Assembly: GCA_009774175.1 (NCBI GenBank)
Contig: VSNG01000013.1
Span: 19,417 to 83,416, forward strand
Source: Lachnospiraceae bacterium
GTDB lineage: Bacteria > Bacillota > Clostridia > Lachnospirales > Lachnospiraceae
Length of the DNA stretch: 64,000 nt
Direction of reading: 5' to 3'
Shown here: one piece after another, positions 8,166 to 16,834 of the stretch
Layout: each line of letters begins with the position of its first letter
Position numbering within the stretch: the first letter of the stretch is position 1
The notes under the pieces: generated by a model
The model's database searches: none
What the model saw: only the letters and a program-made list of their open reading frames with translations
Told to the model about the DNA's origin: nothing
Made by a program: the position numbers and the translations under genes

Positions 8166-10193
8166 TTACTGCTGCAGCTCCAGTACAGGCATGTAGTCAA
8201 TCGGCGCGTCCACGCTGATGGTGCGGCCGCCTTCAAAAATTTCTTTAGTGGAAGTCAGTTTCCATTTTCCGGCGGGAAGATAGACGTCCCGTTTCCACTC
8301 GTTCAGGCGCAGAATGGGCGCCACCAGATATTTTTCGCCGAACATGTACTGATCCTGTAATTCCCAGCATCTTTCATCATCAGGAAACTCATAGAACATG
8401 GCGCGAAGAAGGGGAGAGCCGTTTGTGTGAGCTTCCTCAAATAATTTCTTTATATATTCGTGCATACCGATACGGATACCATAATATTTTTTCATGATGA
8501 CATAGTTATCCTCGCCGTAGCTCCACAGTTCGTTTGGCTGGCCGGTGTGGAGATAGCCGCCGCCCCAGTCCCTGTCGTCCAGGGGCGGGATATTGTAGGG
8601 CCCTCTGTCTCCGTGCATACGCAGAACGGGAGAATATACCGCAAACTGATACCAGCGGATCAGAAGCTGTCTGAAATCAGGATCGTTTACGTCGTCGGTC
8701 ATGAAGCCGCCGATATCGGTAGTCCACCAGGGAATGCCCGCAAGACCCATGTTCAGACCACACTGTAACTGATCGGCAAAGGCTTCGAAGGTGCTTGGCA
8801 CGTCGCCTGACCAGATCACGTTTCCGTATTTCTGGGAGCCGGCCCAGGCGCAGCGCAGCAGGTTGACCACAGGGCCGCGGTTTTCCTTACGCATACCGTC
8901 ATAGAAGGCGCGGCTGTAAAGCTGAGGATAGAGGTTGCTTACAGCAAGGGCAGGACCGGAAAAATAACGGTAGTTTTCAAAGTCGTATACGCCGTAATCG
9001 GGCTCCGAGTTGTCAAGCCAAAAGGCGTCGATGCCGTAATCGTAATAATTCTTTTTACATACATTCCATACATAGTCACGGGTTTCGGGATTAAAGGGAT
9101 CAATCTCCACGCAGTCTCCCTGATAGTCGTAGGTCTGGGCCGCGCCCCGCTCGGTTCGAATCAGCAGCCCCCGCTCTGTCATGGGGCCGAAATTTTCACT
9201 CTTGCGGTCAACGGAGGGCCATACCGATACGATAACCTTAATACCCATTTCATGCAGCTCATCCACCATGGCCTTTGGGTCGGGCCAGTACTTTTCATCA
9301 AATTTCCAGTCGCCCTGCAGGGTCCAGTGGAAGAAGTCGATTACGATACGGTCGATTTTAATGCCTTCCTTCTGATATTTCCTAGCCACGCTTAAAACCT
9401 CTTCCTGCGTGCGGTAACGCAGCTTGCACTGCCATAATCCCATCAGGTCTTCCGGGAACATTTCCGCCCGTCCCGTGACGGCGGTGTAGTTTTCAAGAAG
9501 CTGTCTTGGTGCGTCTGCCACAGTGATCCAGTAATCCATCTGTCTTGTGGCGCGGGCATTCCATTCGGTATAGTTTTTGCCGAAGGTTACATGTCCCACG
9601 GCCGGATTGTTCCACAAAAAGCCGTAGCCAAGAGAGGAGACGGCGAAGGGTACGGAGATTTGGGAATTGCGCTGGACAAGTTCCAGCACGCAGCCTTTCA
9701 GGTCCATGCAGTCCTGCTGGTACTGCCCCATGCCGAAAAGCTTTTCCCCTTTATTGCTTTCAAATTTTACGTTCAGGGTATACTCGCTTCCGCCGATTAC
9801 GCCTTTCCATTCTCTGTTTACCAATTTCAGACAGCGGCTTTCTCTGGACAGAGTGCCGTCGTAGTTTCTGAAATATTCCCGGAGAATCAGTTCGTGGTCG
9901 CGGTAGAAGGAGATGATGCCTGCAAAGTTGACCACGGCTTTGATTCGTCCGTTGGTGATGGAAGCAATTTGCTTTTTGTCGACGGTGCCGTCGCCCACCC
10001 AGTGGTCTTCTTCCTCAATGGCGACGGTTGCGCTGCATTTTGCGGTGGGTTCGGTCAGCGCCCAGTGGTTTTCGGTAAAGGCGGGGGACAGAGAAGCCCG
10101 CACGCGCAGGGCGTCTTTTCCCCAGGACTCTATTCTGACTGTTTCGCCAAGATGTCGGCATACCAAAGCGCCGTTATCGTTTTCAAATTTCAT
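8166..10193 (-). CDS. Glycoside hydrolase family 31 (alpha-xylosidase / alpha-glucosidase type)
   Basis: A 675-residue soluble enzyme without a signal peptide, so intracellular. An N-terminal beta-sandwich (about 1-230) is followed by a TIM barrel and C-terminal beta domains. The nucleophile is Asp394 in WLDNSEP and the likely acid/base is Asp464 in WSGDVPS. HGDRGP and GIPWWTTDIGGF are further family motifs. ATG 10193 is chosen because AAGGAGG lies 6 bases upstream, although the frame stays open for 13 more codons. Family members release alpha-linked glucose, xylose or galactose; the specificity is not clear. An AraC regulator is transcribed divergently, with three direct repeats between them. 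Confidence 0.9.
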   Translation of the reverse strand: MKFENDNGALVCRHLGETVRIESWGKDALRVRASLSPAFTENHWALTEPTAKCSATVAIEEEDHWVGDGTVDKKQIASITNGRIKAVVNFAGIISFYRDHELILREYFRNYDGTLSRESRCLKLVNREWKGVIGGSEYTLNVKFESNKGEKLFGMGQYQQDCMDLKGCVLELVQRNSQISVPFAVSSLGYGFLWNNPAVGHVTFGKNYTEWNARATRQMDYWITVADAPRQLLENYTAVTGRAEMFPEDLMGLWQCKLRYRTQEEVLSVARKYQKEGIKIDRIVIDFFHWTLQGDWKFDEKYWPDPKAMVDELHEMGIKVIVSVWPSVDRKSENFGPMTERGLLIRTERGAAQTYDYQGDCVEIDPFNPETRDYVWNVCKKNYYDYGIDAFWLDNSEPDYGVYDFENYRYFSGPALAVSNLYPQLYSRAFYDGMRKENRGPVVNLLRCAWAGSQKYGNVIWSGDVPSTFEAFADQLQCGLNMGLAGIPWWTTDIGGFMTDDVNDPDFRQLLIRWYQFAVYSPVLRMHGDRGPYNIPPLDDRDWGGGYLHTGQPNELWSYGEDNYVIMKKYYGIRIGMHEYIKKLFEEAHTNGSPLLRAMFYEFPDDERCWELQDQYMFGEKYLVAPILRLNEWKRDVYLPAGKWKLTSTKEIFEGGRTISVDAPIDYMPVLELQQ

Positions 10194-10263
10194 ATGCTGC
10201 CTCCTTATGTGCTGTTTTTCTACTCCCGGCATTTGTCATAAAGGATTGAGGGATGCGGGATGT

Positions 10264-10331
10264 AATAGTATAATACTATTATGAAGCGAATGATTCTATT
10301 AAAATACTATCTCATACTGATACAATACTAT
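10264..10331. promoter_or_regulatory. AraC-type operator region: palindrome and three direct repeats
   Basis: AATACTAT occurs at 10272-10279, 10303-10310 and 10324-10331, spaced 31 and 21 bases apart (about three and two helical turns). The first copy is part of a 17-base palindrome (10264-10280, AATAGTAT-A-ATACTATT). Direct repeats 21 bases apart are typical of AraC-family sites. The cluster lies between the divergent GH31 and araC-like genes. Confidence 0.65.
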
Positions 10332-10354
10332 CAAACGAGGGAGGAAGAAAAACA

Positions 10355-11233
10355 ATGCCGGATATGAAAACCCGCGAAAACAGACGGCACAGCACCGCGC
10401 TGCGTCCTTACAGTTATTATGAGTGCCGGATTCCCGAGCTATACATGAGCGTGCCCATGCACTGGCACAGCGAGCTGGAGCTGATACGGATTAAACAGGG
10501 CGGAGGTGAATTTATCTGCGGTGGTCAGAAAGTCCGGGCAAAAGAGGGGGAGTTTCTGCTCATACCGCCCAATATGCTGCATGCGACCTATCCTGACGGA
10601 GAACAAAGGCTGGTTTACGACGCCCTCGTATTCAGTCCCGTTATGCTTGGCGCCGGCAGCGGCGACCGCTGTACCAACGAATGCATCAGACCCCTCATAA
10701 ACGGGAATATCCGAATCAACGCCTGCGTTCCCAGGACAGCGCAAAACTACGGGGAGGTAAAAGCCGCGGCGGAGCTGATTTTTTCCTGTGTGCACAGGGA
10801 TTCTCCGCAGACAGATCTTCTCTTAAAAAGCGAGCTGTTCCGGCTGATCTGGATTTTGGAAAGCGGCGGGGATATTGTGCTCAAAAAGGAGAGCCGGAGC
10901 ACGGAGATTGAGACTGTGCGTCCCGCGCTTGAGTATATGGCGCAGAAATTCAGGGAAGATATTACGGTAGAACAGCTTGCGGGGCTGACACATCTGAGCA
11001 AGAGCCATTTTATGAAATGCTTTCACAGGGCAGTGGGAATCGGAGCCATCGAACATCTGTCAAGACTGCGGATCAACGCGGCATGCGAGGCGCTGTGCGA
11101 GAGCGGCGAGCGGATCGGGGATATCGCCTTTGCCTGCGGCTACGGCAATCTTTCCAATTTTAACAGACAGTTTTTGAAAAAGGTGGGCTGTTCTCCGAAA
11201 GAGTATCGGATGAGAAACAGGGGGGAGGTTTGA
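10355..11233 (+). CDS. AraC family transcriptional regulator
   Basis: A 292-residue protein. Residues about 20-110 form a cupin-like sensor (MHWHSELELIRI, then IPPNMLHA). The C-terminal 100 residues hold two helix-turn-helix motifs (ITVEQLAGLTHLSKSHFMKCF and IGDIAFACGYGNLSNFNRQF) ending in the typical GCSPKEYR. ATG 10355 follows GGGAGGAAG. It is divergent from the GH31 gene and probably activates it in response to a sugar. AATACTAT repeats in the shared intergenic region are its likely binding sites. Confidence 0.92.
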   Translation: MPDMKTRENRRHSTALRPYSYYECRIPELYMSVPMHWHSELELIRIKQGGGEFICGGQKVRAKEGEFLLIPPNMLHATYPDGEQRLVYDALVFSPVMLGAGSGDRCTNECIRPLINGNIRINACVPRTAQNYGEVKAAAELIFSCVHRDSPQTDLLLKSELFRLIWILESGGDIVLKKESRSTEIETVRPALEYMAQKFREDITVEQLAGLTHLSKSHFMKCFHRAVGIGAIEHLSRLRINAACEALCESGERIGDIAFACGYGNLSNFNRQFLKKVGCSPKEYRMRNRGEV

Positions 11234-11245
11234 AAAAATTTAACC

Positions 11246-11268
11246 GCCCTGTCACATTCGGACAGGGC
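11246..11268 (+). terminator. Stem-loop after the araC-like gene
   Basis: A perfect 8-bp stem GCCCTGTC / GACAGGGC with a 7-base loop, 13 bases after the stop. It lacks a T tract, so termination is uncertain. Confidence 0.4.
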
Positions 11269-11368
11269 AGGGTGTATTACTTACAAATGACAGAGTCGGA
11301 AGAGAAAAATCAAACAGGCCAAACTGAATGGAAAACAGGATGGCAGTTAGGCCGGAGGCGGTGACACA

Positions 11369-11854
11369 TTGGAGAAAAAGCAGGAGGGCCCTGGCGTGGA
11401 GGAGATTTTTCAGGAATACGGCAATATGCTTTATCGGATTGCCTTTGTGATGATGAAAAATACCTTTGACGCGGAGGACGTGGTGCAGGATACCCTGATC
11501 AGATATATGGAGCATACCAGACGAAAAAAAATCTTTGAGACAGAAGAGCACAGAAAAGCTTGGCTGATTCGGGTGGATATCAACCTCTGTAAAAACCGGC
11601 TGCGTTTTTACAAAAACCATCCAAGGATATCCATGGAGCAGCTTGCGCAGTACTATGAGAGGGAGGAAGATACGCGGCTGATGGACAGCCTTCTGCTTTT
11701 GCCCCAGAAGTACCGGGAAGTTTTGCTGTTACATTATGTGGAGGGATATCAGGGAAAAGAGATCGCAGAAATGCTGAGCTTGTCGGAGACAGCGGTGAGA
11801 AAGCGCATGGAGAGAGGGAGGAACGGCCTGCGCGAACTTTTGGAGGAGACATGA
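11369..11854 (+). CDS. ECF-type RNA polymerase sigma factor
   Basis: A 161-residue sigma-70 family protein. Region 2 covers about residues 10-75 (YRIAFVMMKNTFDAEDVVQDT). Region 4 covers about 105-155 (LPQKYREVLLLHYVEGYQGKEIAEML). The start is TTG 11369, with GGAGG at 11354-11358 ten bases upstream; no in-frame ATG or GTG near the ribosome site competes. The next gene encodes a membrane-anchored protein that may be its anti-sigma factor, followed by two FtsX-type permeases and an ATPase. The order suggests a stress or peptide response module. Confidence 0.9.
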   Translation: MEKKQEGPGVEEIFQEYGNMLYRIAFVMMKNTFDAEDVVQDTLIRYMEHTRRKKIFETEEHRKAWLIRVDINLCKNRLRFYKNHPRISMEQLAQYYEREEDTRLMDSLLLLPQKYREVLLLHYVEGYQGKEIAEMLSLSETAVRKRMERGRNGLRELLEET

Positions 11855-11881
11855 AAATGATTCGGAAGGAGGGAAGCTGTT

Positions 11882-12538
11882 ATGGAAGACATGGAATTTG
11901 GGCGTCTAAGTGAGGCGGCGGAAAGGATTACGCTTGATGAGAAAGCAAAAGAGCGTATATTGGCAGACATAAGGCAGAAAAAGTGCGGCAGAAGACGGCT
12001 GGCTTTGAGAGTACCGGCTTCGGTCCTTGCCGCCTGTCTTTTGGCTGCGCTTCTGTGCTTTATCAGACCGGAATTAATCGGGAAAGACGCGGTGATCTAT
12101 GCGGCCACGGAGGAACACGGCTGGCAGAAGCTGAAGGAGGGAGAACGGATTCTGCTCAAGATGGAGCCTTTTCAGACACTGGAAGAAGGAGAGGAAGCCT
12201 TTGGCAAGATTGGGGAGCGTTGTAATTATTGGCCTTATAAATGCACTTTCCGGGTGGAGGTGCCGGAACAATATGTTTATGACAAGCAGATGGTGATGAT
12301 CAGGGACGACGGTATTTTTGAACGCGGCGACACAATCGAGTGGTGGGTCGGGCCGGAGCGGCCGGAGGACGCGGGCCGGGTTATGCAGGGTGCGTTTCGT
12401 CTCTGGATTATAGACGAGAATCTGGAACGGCAGGCGGCTCTGGAGCTGGAGCTGACTAAGGAGGAAGGCAAGTGCTACGCCGAGCTGAAACGCGTCTGGG
12501 AAAGCAAGGCCTATCAAAAGAGGCGGCATAAAAAATAA
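11882..12538 (+). CDS. Putative membrane-anchored anti-sigma factor
   Basis: A 218-residue protein with a cytoplasmic N-terminus of about 40 residues, one membrane segment (about 42-63, VPASVLAACLLAALLCFI), and a hydrophilic extracytoplasmic domain of about 150 residues rich in Trp and Glu. I do not recognise the outer domain. The arrangement, 27 bases downstream of an ECF sigma gene, is typical of anti-sigma factors. No HxxxCxxC zinc motif is visible in the N-terminus, so the role is inferred from position and topology. Confidence 0.6.
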   Translation: MEDMEFGRLSEAAERITLDEKAKERILADIRQKKCGRRRLALRVPASVLAACLLAALLCFIRPELIGKDAVIYAATEEHGWQKLKEGERILLKMEPFQTLEEGEEAFGKIGERCNYWPYKCTFRVEVPEQYVYDKQMVMIRDDGIFERGDTIEWWVGPERPEDAGRVMQGAFRLWIIDENLERQAALELELTKEEGKCYAELKRVWESKAYQKRRHKK

Positions 12539-12577
12539 ACCACAACGAAACAGTACACAATCAATGAGGTGTCAGTC

Positions 12578-13819
12578 ATGAAATTTTTTATCAGGCAGGC
12601 CGCAGGAAATATTGTGCGGCATAAATATAAGAGCATTCTGCATGTCCTGATCGGCGTGCTGACGGTTCTCATTCTGGATATTTATGCCGGGAATCTGGAC
12701 AGTACGCAAAGCCAGCTCGTTCATCTGCCGGAATCCATGGAGGTCTCCGCAAGGATCAGCAGCCTCAACGGCTCCATGCGGGAATGTCTGGCGATCAGGG
12801 AAGATCGAATGATGGGGGTGCGGGAATCCGAGTATGTGAAGGATCCGGCTTTCAGCGTCCGCCTGAAATTCGGATTTGGCGAGTTTAAAGTGGAGACCCC
12901 AAAGGATACGGTGACATATTTGAATCATTACGGCAGGGGTATGAATATGCTGAAAGGGATTTCCGGCGTGGAAGGGGAAGGCGTCACCTTTTTGGAGGGC
13001 GTGGATGGGAGCGTCCTTGAAACGCCGCAGAAGGTCTGCCTGATGGAGGAATCCCTTCTTAAGGAACAGGGGCTTCAAATTGGGGATGATGTTATGTTAA
13101 CCATGTATTATTACCGCTGCGCGCTGGAGGGGAGCGAGGTTTTTATCGAGCCGCTGATTACGGATACCTACAAAATTGTGGGAAGCATGCAGACGGGAGC
13201 GTATCAGGGAAACTGGATGCCGCCGGAAATCATCTGGCCTCTTGACTGCATACGGGAGGCCTATCACAGGCAGGGACTGGAGTTTTTTGCGGATTCCGGC
13301 TCCTTTGTGGTGAAGGATCCCTTTCAGTTGAATAAGTTAAAGGCGCAGATGTACGACGAGGTGAAATTCCTGTCCGTGATAAGCCGGGCGGAATTTAGTT
13401 ATGACGGCAATGCGCTGACGATTATGGACGAGGCCTTTATTCGTTCCGCTCAGACCCTTTCCAAAAATCTGGCGCTCCTTAAGGGGATGCTGCCTTTTCT
13501 TGTGGCGATCATTATTTTTATCGGTTATCTTTGCAGCTATCTCTCTTTGCAGGGCAGGCGGGAGGAATACGCCGTCATGCGTTCTCTGGGAACGGGGCGG
13601 GGTCGGAGCTTTTTCCTGCTTTTCGGGGAGACGGCCATGGTGGCGGCGCTTTCCTGTCTTTTGGGAAGCGGTATGGGGGCTGTCTTTTTGGGGCTGGAGG
13701 CAGGGGTGCTGGCGTTGTCGGGCGCGCTGTTTTTTCTCTCCTTTATGGCTGGGACGGCAGCAGCGCTTCTTGTGCTCCACAAACTCAGCGTGATGGAGGT
13801 GCTCACCAAAAAGGACTGA
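12578..13819 (+). CDS. FtsX-type ABC transporter permease (first of pair)
   Basis: A 413-residue protein with one N-terminal membrane helix (about 22-40), a large extracytoplasmic domain to about residue 305, and three C-terminal helices, the layout of MacB/FtsX permeases. The cytoplasmic loop SLQGRREEYAVMRSLGTGRGRSF resembles the ATPase-contact loop of FtsX-like proteins. ATG 12578 lies 8 bases after GAGG; GTG 12569 is in frame but overlaps that site. It is followed by a second, larger permease and an ATPase, forming a heteromeric ABC system under likely control of the upstream ECF sigma factor. Confidence 0.8.
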   Translation: MKFFIRQAAGNIVRHKYKSILHVLIGVLTVLILDIYAGNLDSTQSQLVHLPESMEVSARISSLNGSMRECLAIREDRMMGVRESEYVKDPAFSVRLKFGFGEFKVETPKDTVTYLNHYGRGMNMLKGISGVEGEGVTFLEGVDGSVLETPQKVCLMEESLLKEQGLQIGDDVMLTMYYYRCALEGSEVFIEPLITDTYKIVGSMQTGAYQGNWMPPEIIWPLDCIREAYHRQGLEFFADSGSFVVKDPFQLNKLKAQMYDEVKFLSVISRAEFSYDGNALTIMDEAFIRSAQTLSKNLALLKGMLPFLVAIIIFIGYLCSYLSLQGRREEYAVMRSLGTGRGRSFFLLFGETAMVAALSCLLGSGMGAVFLGLEAGVLALSGALFFLSFMAGTAAALLVLHKLSVMEVLTKKD

Positions 13820-13854
13820 AAGAATGCGGATATTCTTTGGGGCGGAGGTAGATT

Positions 13855-15741
13855 ATGAGAATCATCAGGAGCAGTTTGAGCAGACTCTGGCGCACGCCGG
13901 TGAAGACGGCTTTCTTTTTTCTGCTGCTTGCTTTTACGGTGGCGCTTGTCTGTGCCGGCGGCAGTCTCTGGAAGTTGTGCGGGGACAATCTGGAACGGTT
14001 TGAAACGATCTTTACTACCATCGGCACGGTGGAGCAGACGCCGGAGAGGATGGAGCAGGAGTCGGTATGGTATGCGGACGAAGAAAATTACCGTTATTTT
14101 AACCGTTCAGTTTACGGGGAGACAGTATCCGTGGATGTGCTTGATTTTGAAGGCGCGGGATATCTGAGCGGGCCGGAGCAGCGGGCCTGTTACGAAGCCC
14201 TTCCGCTGGAGTATAAGCTGAAGGAGGACAGGGAGGGGTACTGGCAGCATATGGTGATCGAGGCTTCTCCGCTGGAGGACTGTGTGCCCGCAGGCCCTGT
14301 GAAGATCGAGGTGAAGCGGGTACTGTTCAGCGTTTACCCGGTCAATACTTCCCCCATCTATTTATGCGACCACAACACGGAACATCCGCAGAAGCTGTAT
14401 GCGGATAAAACTTATCTGATGGCGTTGGGAAGCGGATGGGCGCATGAGTGGAAGGAGAAGGGGTCGGCCGCTATCTTTGAGTATGTGCCCATACAGGGGC
14501 CGTATTCCACCCAGGCCGACGGGAACGGCAACAGGCTGCCCACGGATCTGGCGGGGGACTGGATTGTGGAGCTGACACCGGGGTTTTACGAGACCAAAGA
14601 AGGACAGAGCTGGCTGAAGCTCTGCGAGGAGTATGAACGGCATGATCTTTCCAACAGCTTCCCCGTGACGGCGACTGAGGATTTGAACTTAATCATGGCC
14701 TTTTATACGAAACAGGCTTACCTTGCGGAAGGGGCGCTTTTTTCGGAGGAAGATTATAGACAGGGCAACCGGGTCTGTCTGGTGTCGGGCCGCTTTGCCA
14801 GGAGAAACAAACTTAAGGTGGGGGATTCCCTGCATCTGGCCCTGCGTTATGCCAACTATGCGGCTTCTCCGGGCCGGGGCGGCGCAGAAGGATATCTGAA
14901 TGCGGCGGGAGAAATCTACCAGATTTTTGAGGAGGGCGACTATACCATTAAGGGCATCTATGACGTGGGCGTGGGAACGGACGGCGATTTGGGCTATACG
15001 CTGGAGCGGAACGAAGTGTTTATTCCAAAGGCATCCATCAAAAACAGCGATGAGAATAATATCGCGCTTCACGGCCCCATGAAAGGTTATACCACTGCCT
15101 TCCGAATCCCCAACGGCAGCGAGAGTATCGAAAACTATAAAAAGCTGTGGGAGGCGCAAGGCGTAGATAATGTGGAGATCACCTTCTATGACGGCGGTTA
15201 CACGAAGCTGGAGGGCGGACTGCAAAACATGAAGGAGATGTCCCTGATTCTACTGATGACGGGGGCGATCAGTGCAGGCTGCATCGTGATTTTCTTCTGC
15301 TATCTTTTCATCGGGAAGGAGAAGAGGCGGACGGCCATAGAAAGAAGCCTTGGCATGACGAAGGGAGCGTGCGCCCGCTCGCTGCTTGCCGGTATTGTGG
15401 CGATTGCCCTGTCAGGCTGCATCGCCGGGGCTTTTACGGGACAGTATTTTGCGGGGACGGCGGCGGCCCGGATGGCCTTTGCGGAAACCTTTGACACCCG
15501 GTTCAGCAACGGGGAGATTCAGTTTAGCAGGGAGCACAGCGGGGAAGAAGGCGCAGAAACAGGAGATGGGGAAAGTACAGAAACAGGCGGGGCGGCTGCT
15601 AACCCTTATCTGACGGAGACGGATTGGCGGATGTCGGCTGCCTGCGGCGGACTGGTCTTTCTGCTTACGGTGGGGACGGCTCTTTTGGGGATTTACAGGA
15701 ATTTGCAGGAGGAACCGCTTTCGCTTCTTTCGTCGGATTAA
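13855..15741 (+). CDS. FtsX-type ABC transporter permease (second of pair)
   Basis: A 628-residue protein: one N-terminal membrane helix (about 17-37), an extracytoplasmic domain of some 420 residues, then three helices with a family-typical loop (GKEKRRTAIERSLGMTKG). Between the last two helices it carries an extra acidic Glu/Gly/Thr-rich loop near residues 545-585. It starts at ATG 13855 behind GGAGG. The very large outer domain suggests substrate capture or signalling rather than simple transport. Its partners are the permease before it and the ATPase after it. Confidence 0.8.
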   Translation: MRIIRSSLSRLWRTPVKTAFFFLLLAFTVALVCAGGSLWKLCGDNLERFETIFTTIGTVEQTPERMEQESVWYADEENYRYFNRSVYGETVSVDVLDFEGAGYLSGPEQRACYEALPLEYKLKEDREGYWQHMVIEASPLEDCVPAGPVKIEVKRVLFSVYPVNTSPIYLCDHNTEHPQKLYADKTYLMALGSGWAHEWKEKGSAAIFEYVPIQGPYSTQADGNGNRLPTDLAGDWIVELTPGFYETKEGQSWLKLCEEYERHDLSNSFPVTATEDLNLIMAFYTKQAYLAEGALFSEEDYRQGNRVCLVSGRFARRNKLKVGDSLHLALRYANYAASPGRGGAEGYLNAAGEIYQIFEEGDYTIKGIYDVGVGTDGDLGYTLERNEVFIPKASIKNSDENNIALHGPMKGYTTAFRIPNGSESIENYKKLWEAQGVDNVEITFYDGGYTKLEGGLQNMKEMSLILLMTGAISAGCIVIFFCYLFIGKEKRRTAIERSLGMTKGACARSLLAGIVAIALSGCIAGAFTGQYFAGTAAARMAFAETFDTRFSNGEIQFSREHSGEEGAETGDGESTETGGAAANPYLTETDWRMSAACGGLVFLLTVGTALLGIYRNLQEEPLSLLSSD

Positions 15742-15804
15742 GGCGTGACGCCCGAGACTATATAGAAAGGGAATACCGCCCGGGCGGTGGAAATGGAGGA
15801 AGGA

Positions 15805-16482
15805 ATGGATAAAATTATCGAAGCGGCGAATGTGAGCTATATTTATCAGACAAAGTACCAGAAAACGAAGGCGCTCTCTGAGGTGAGCTGTTCCTTTGAG
15901 CGGGGAAAGGTGTACGCCATCACCGGCAAATCCGGCAGCGGAAAGAGCACCTTCCTGTCCCTTCTTGCAGGACTGGACGTACCTACGGAGGGAACGCTTT
16001 TGGTGGAGGGAGAGGATATACGCAAGATGAACCGGGACGCCTATCGGTTGAACCGCGCTTCCGTGATTTATCAGGCTTTTCATCTGTTTCCCCTTCTGAC
16101 GGTTATGGAAAATGTAATGTTTCCCATGGAGTTGCAGCATGTTGCAAAGAAGGAGGCCAAAGCACGGGCGCAGGAATATCTGGCGCAGGTGGATCTGCCT
16201 GAGACCCTTTACAGGAAAATGCCGGGCATGATCAGCGGCGGTGAGCAGCAGAGAGTTGCCATAGCCAGAGCCATGGCGGCAGGCGGTGAGATTCTTCTTG
16301 CCGACGAGCCCACGGGAAATCTGGACAGCCAGAATGAACAGGTCATCGTGAACCTGCTTTGTAAGCTGGCCCATGATAAAAATTATGCCGTCATTGTGGT
16401 CACGCATAACGAGGCGGTAGCGGCTGCGGCGGATGTGGTCTACGGTATGAAGGACGGAGAACTGTCGGTGGTGCGCGGGTAG
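15805..16482 (+). CDS. ABC transporter ATPase (MacB/LolD type)
   Basis: A 225-residue ATPase with Walker A GKSGSGKS, signature SGGEQQR, Walker B ILLADEPTGNLD and switch His in VVTHN. The size and ADEPTGNLD motif place it in the MacB/LolD/BceA group that powers FtsX-type permeases. ATG 15805 is chosen because GGAGG (15795-15799) lies 5 bases upstream; ATG 15793 overlaps that site. It completes the sigma/anti-sigma/permease/permease/ATPase set. Confidence 0.92.
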   Translation: MDKIIEAANVSYIYQTKYQKTKALSEVSCSFERGKVYAITGKSGSGKSTFLSLLAGLDVPTEGTLLVEGEDIRKMNRDAYRLNRASVIYQAFHLFPLLTVMENVMFPMELQHVAKKEAKARAQEYLAQVDLPETLYRKMPGMISGGEQQRVAIARAMAAGGEILLADEPTGNLDSQNEQVIVNLLCKLAHDKNYAVIVVTHNEAVAAAADVVYGMKDGELSVVRG

Positions 16483-16511
16483 AAGGAAAATGTTTATTCG
16501 CTTTTTAATTT

Positions 16512-16733
16512 TTGATAGGCCAGTTCAATCTGACTTTTGAGCTGGCATGGAAAGCGCTGCAGTCAGTTTTAAGAGTACACGGCGCAGCAGGTGCGGAAAC
16601 GGGTTCGCCCAGAGAGATTTTTCAGCTTGGCTATAAGCTCGGATTTGTAGATGATTCCGCTGTATGGCTTACAATGCTGAAAAAGAAGCTTGAAGAGGCC
16701 GGGGCGATTGGGGATAAAATTGTAAAAGAGTAG
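16512..16733 (+). pseudogene. Remnant of HI0074-type nucleotidyltransferase partner protein
   Basis: The 73-codon frame contains FNLTFELAWKALQ and SPREIFQLGYKLGFVDD...VWLTML, the core of the HI0074 family (nucleotidyltransferase substrate-binding, HEPN-like antitoxin partner). Full-length members have about 35 more N-terminal residues and a C-terminal segment with a conserved His/Tyr region, both missing. There is no good ribosome site and the only start is TTG. No MNT nucleotidyltransferase gene is next to it. A decayed toxin-antitoxin-like gene is the best reading. Confidence 0.65.
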
Positions 16734-16770
16734 TGGAAAAAGGAAATCGGCTGTGGTAAGATAACTGTAT

Positions 16771-16815
16771 CGGGACAAAGAGGTCCAAAAAGGATCTCTT
16801 TGTCCCGTTCTTTTT
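16771..16815 (+). terminator. Intrinsic terminator in front of purF
   Basis: A 16-bp stem with one G-T pair (CGGGACAAAGAGGTCC / GGATCTCTTTGTCCCG), an AAAAA loop, and TTCTTTTT after it. It ends six bases before the purF ribosome site. It either insulates purF from upstream transcription or acts as an attenuator within the purF leader. Confidence 0.85.
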
Positions 16816-16834
16816 GCGTAAAGGAGGAAATAAC

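Noticed and set aside
15412..16407. 331-codon minus-strand frame opposite the ABC ATPase
   Set aside because: The plus strand has all ATPase motifs; the minus frame shows no family features.
16740..16834. Purine riboswitch before purF
   Set aside because: The conserved loop-loop and core sequences of the guanine/adenine aptamer are not present; only a terminator hairpin is seen.
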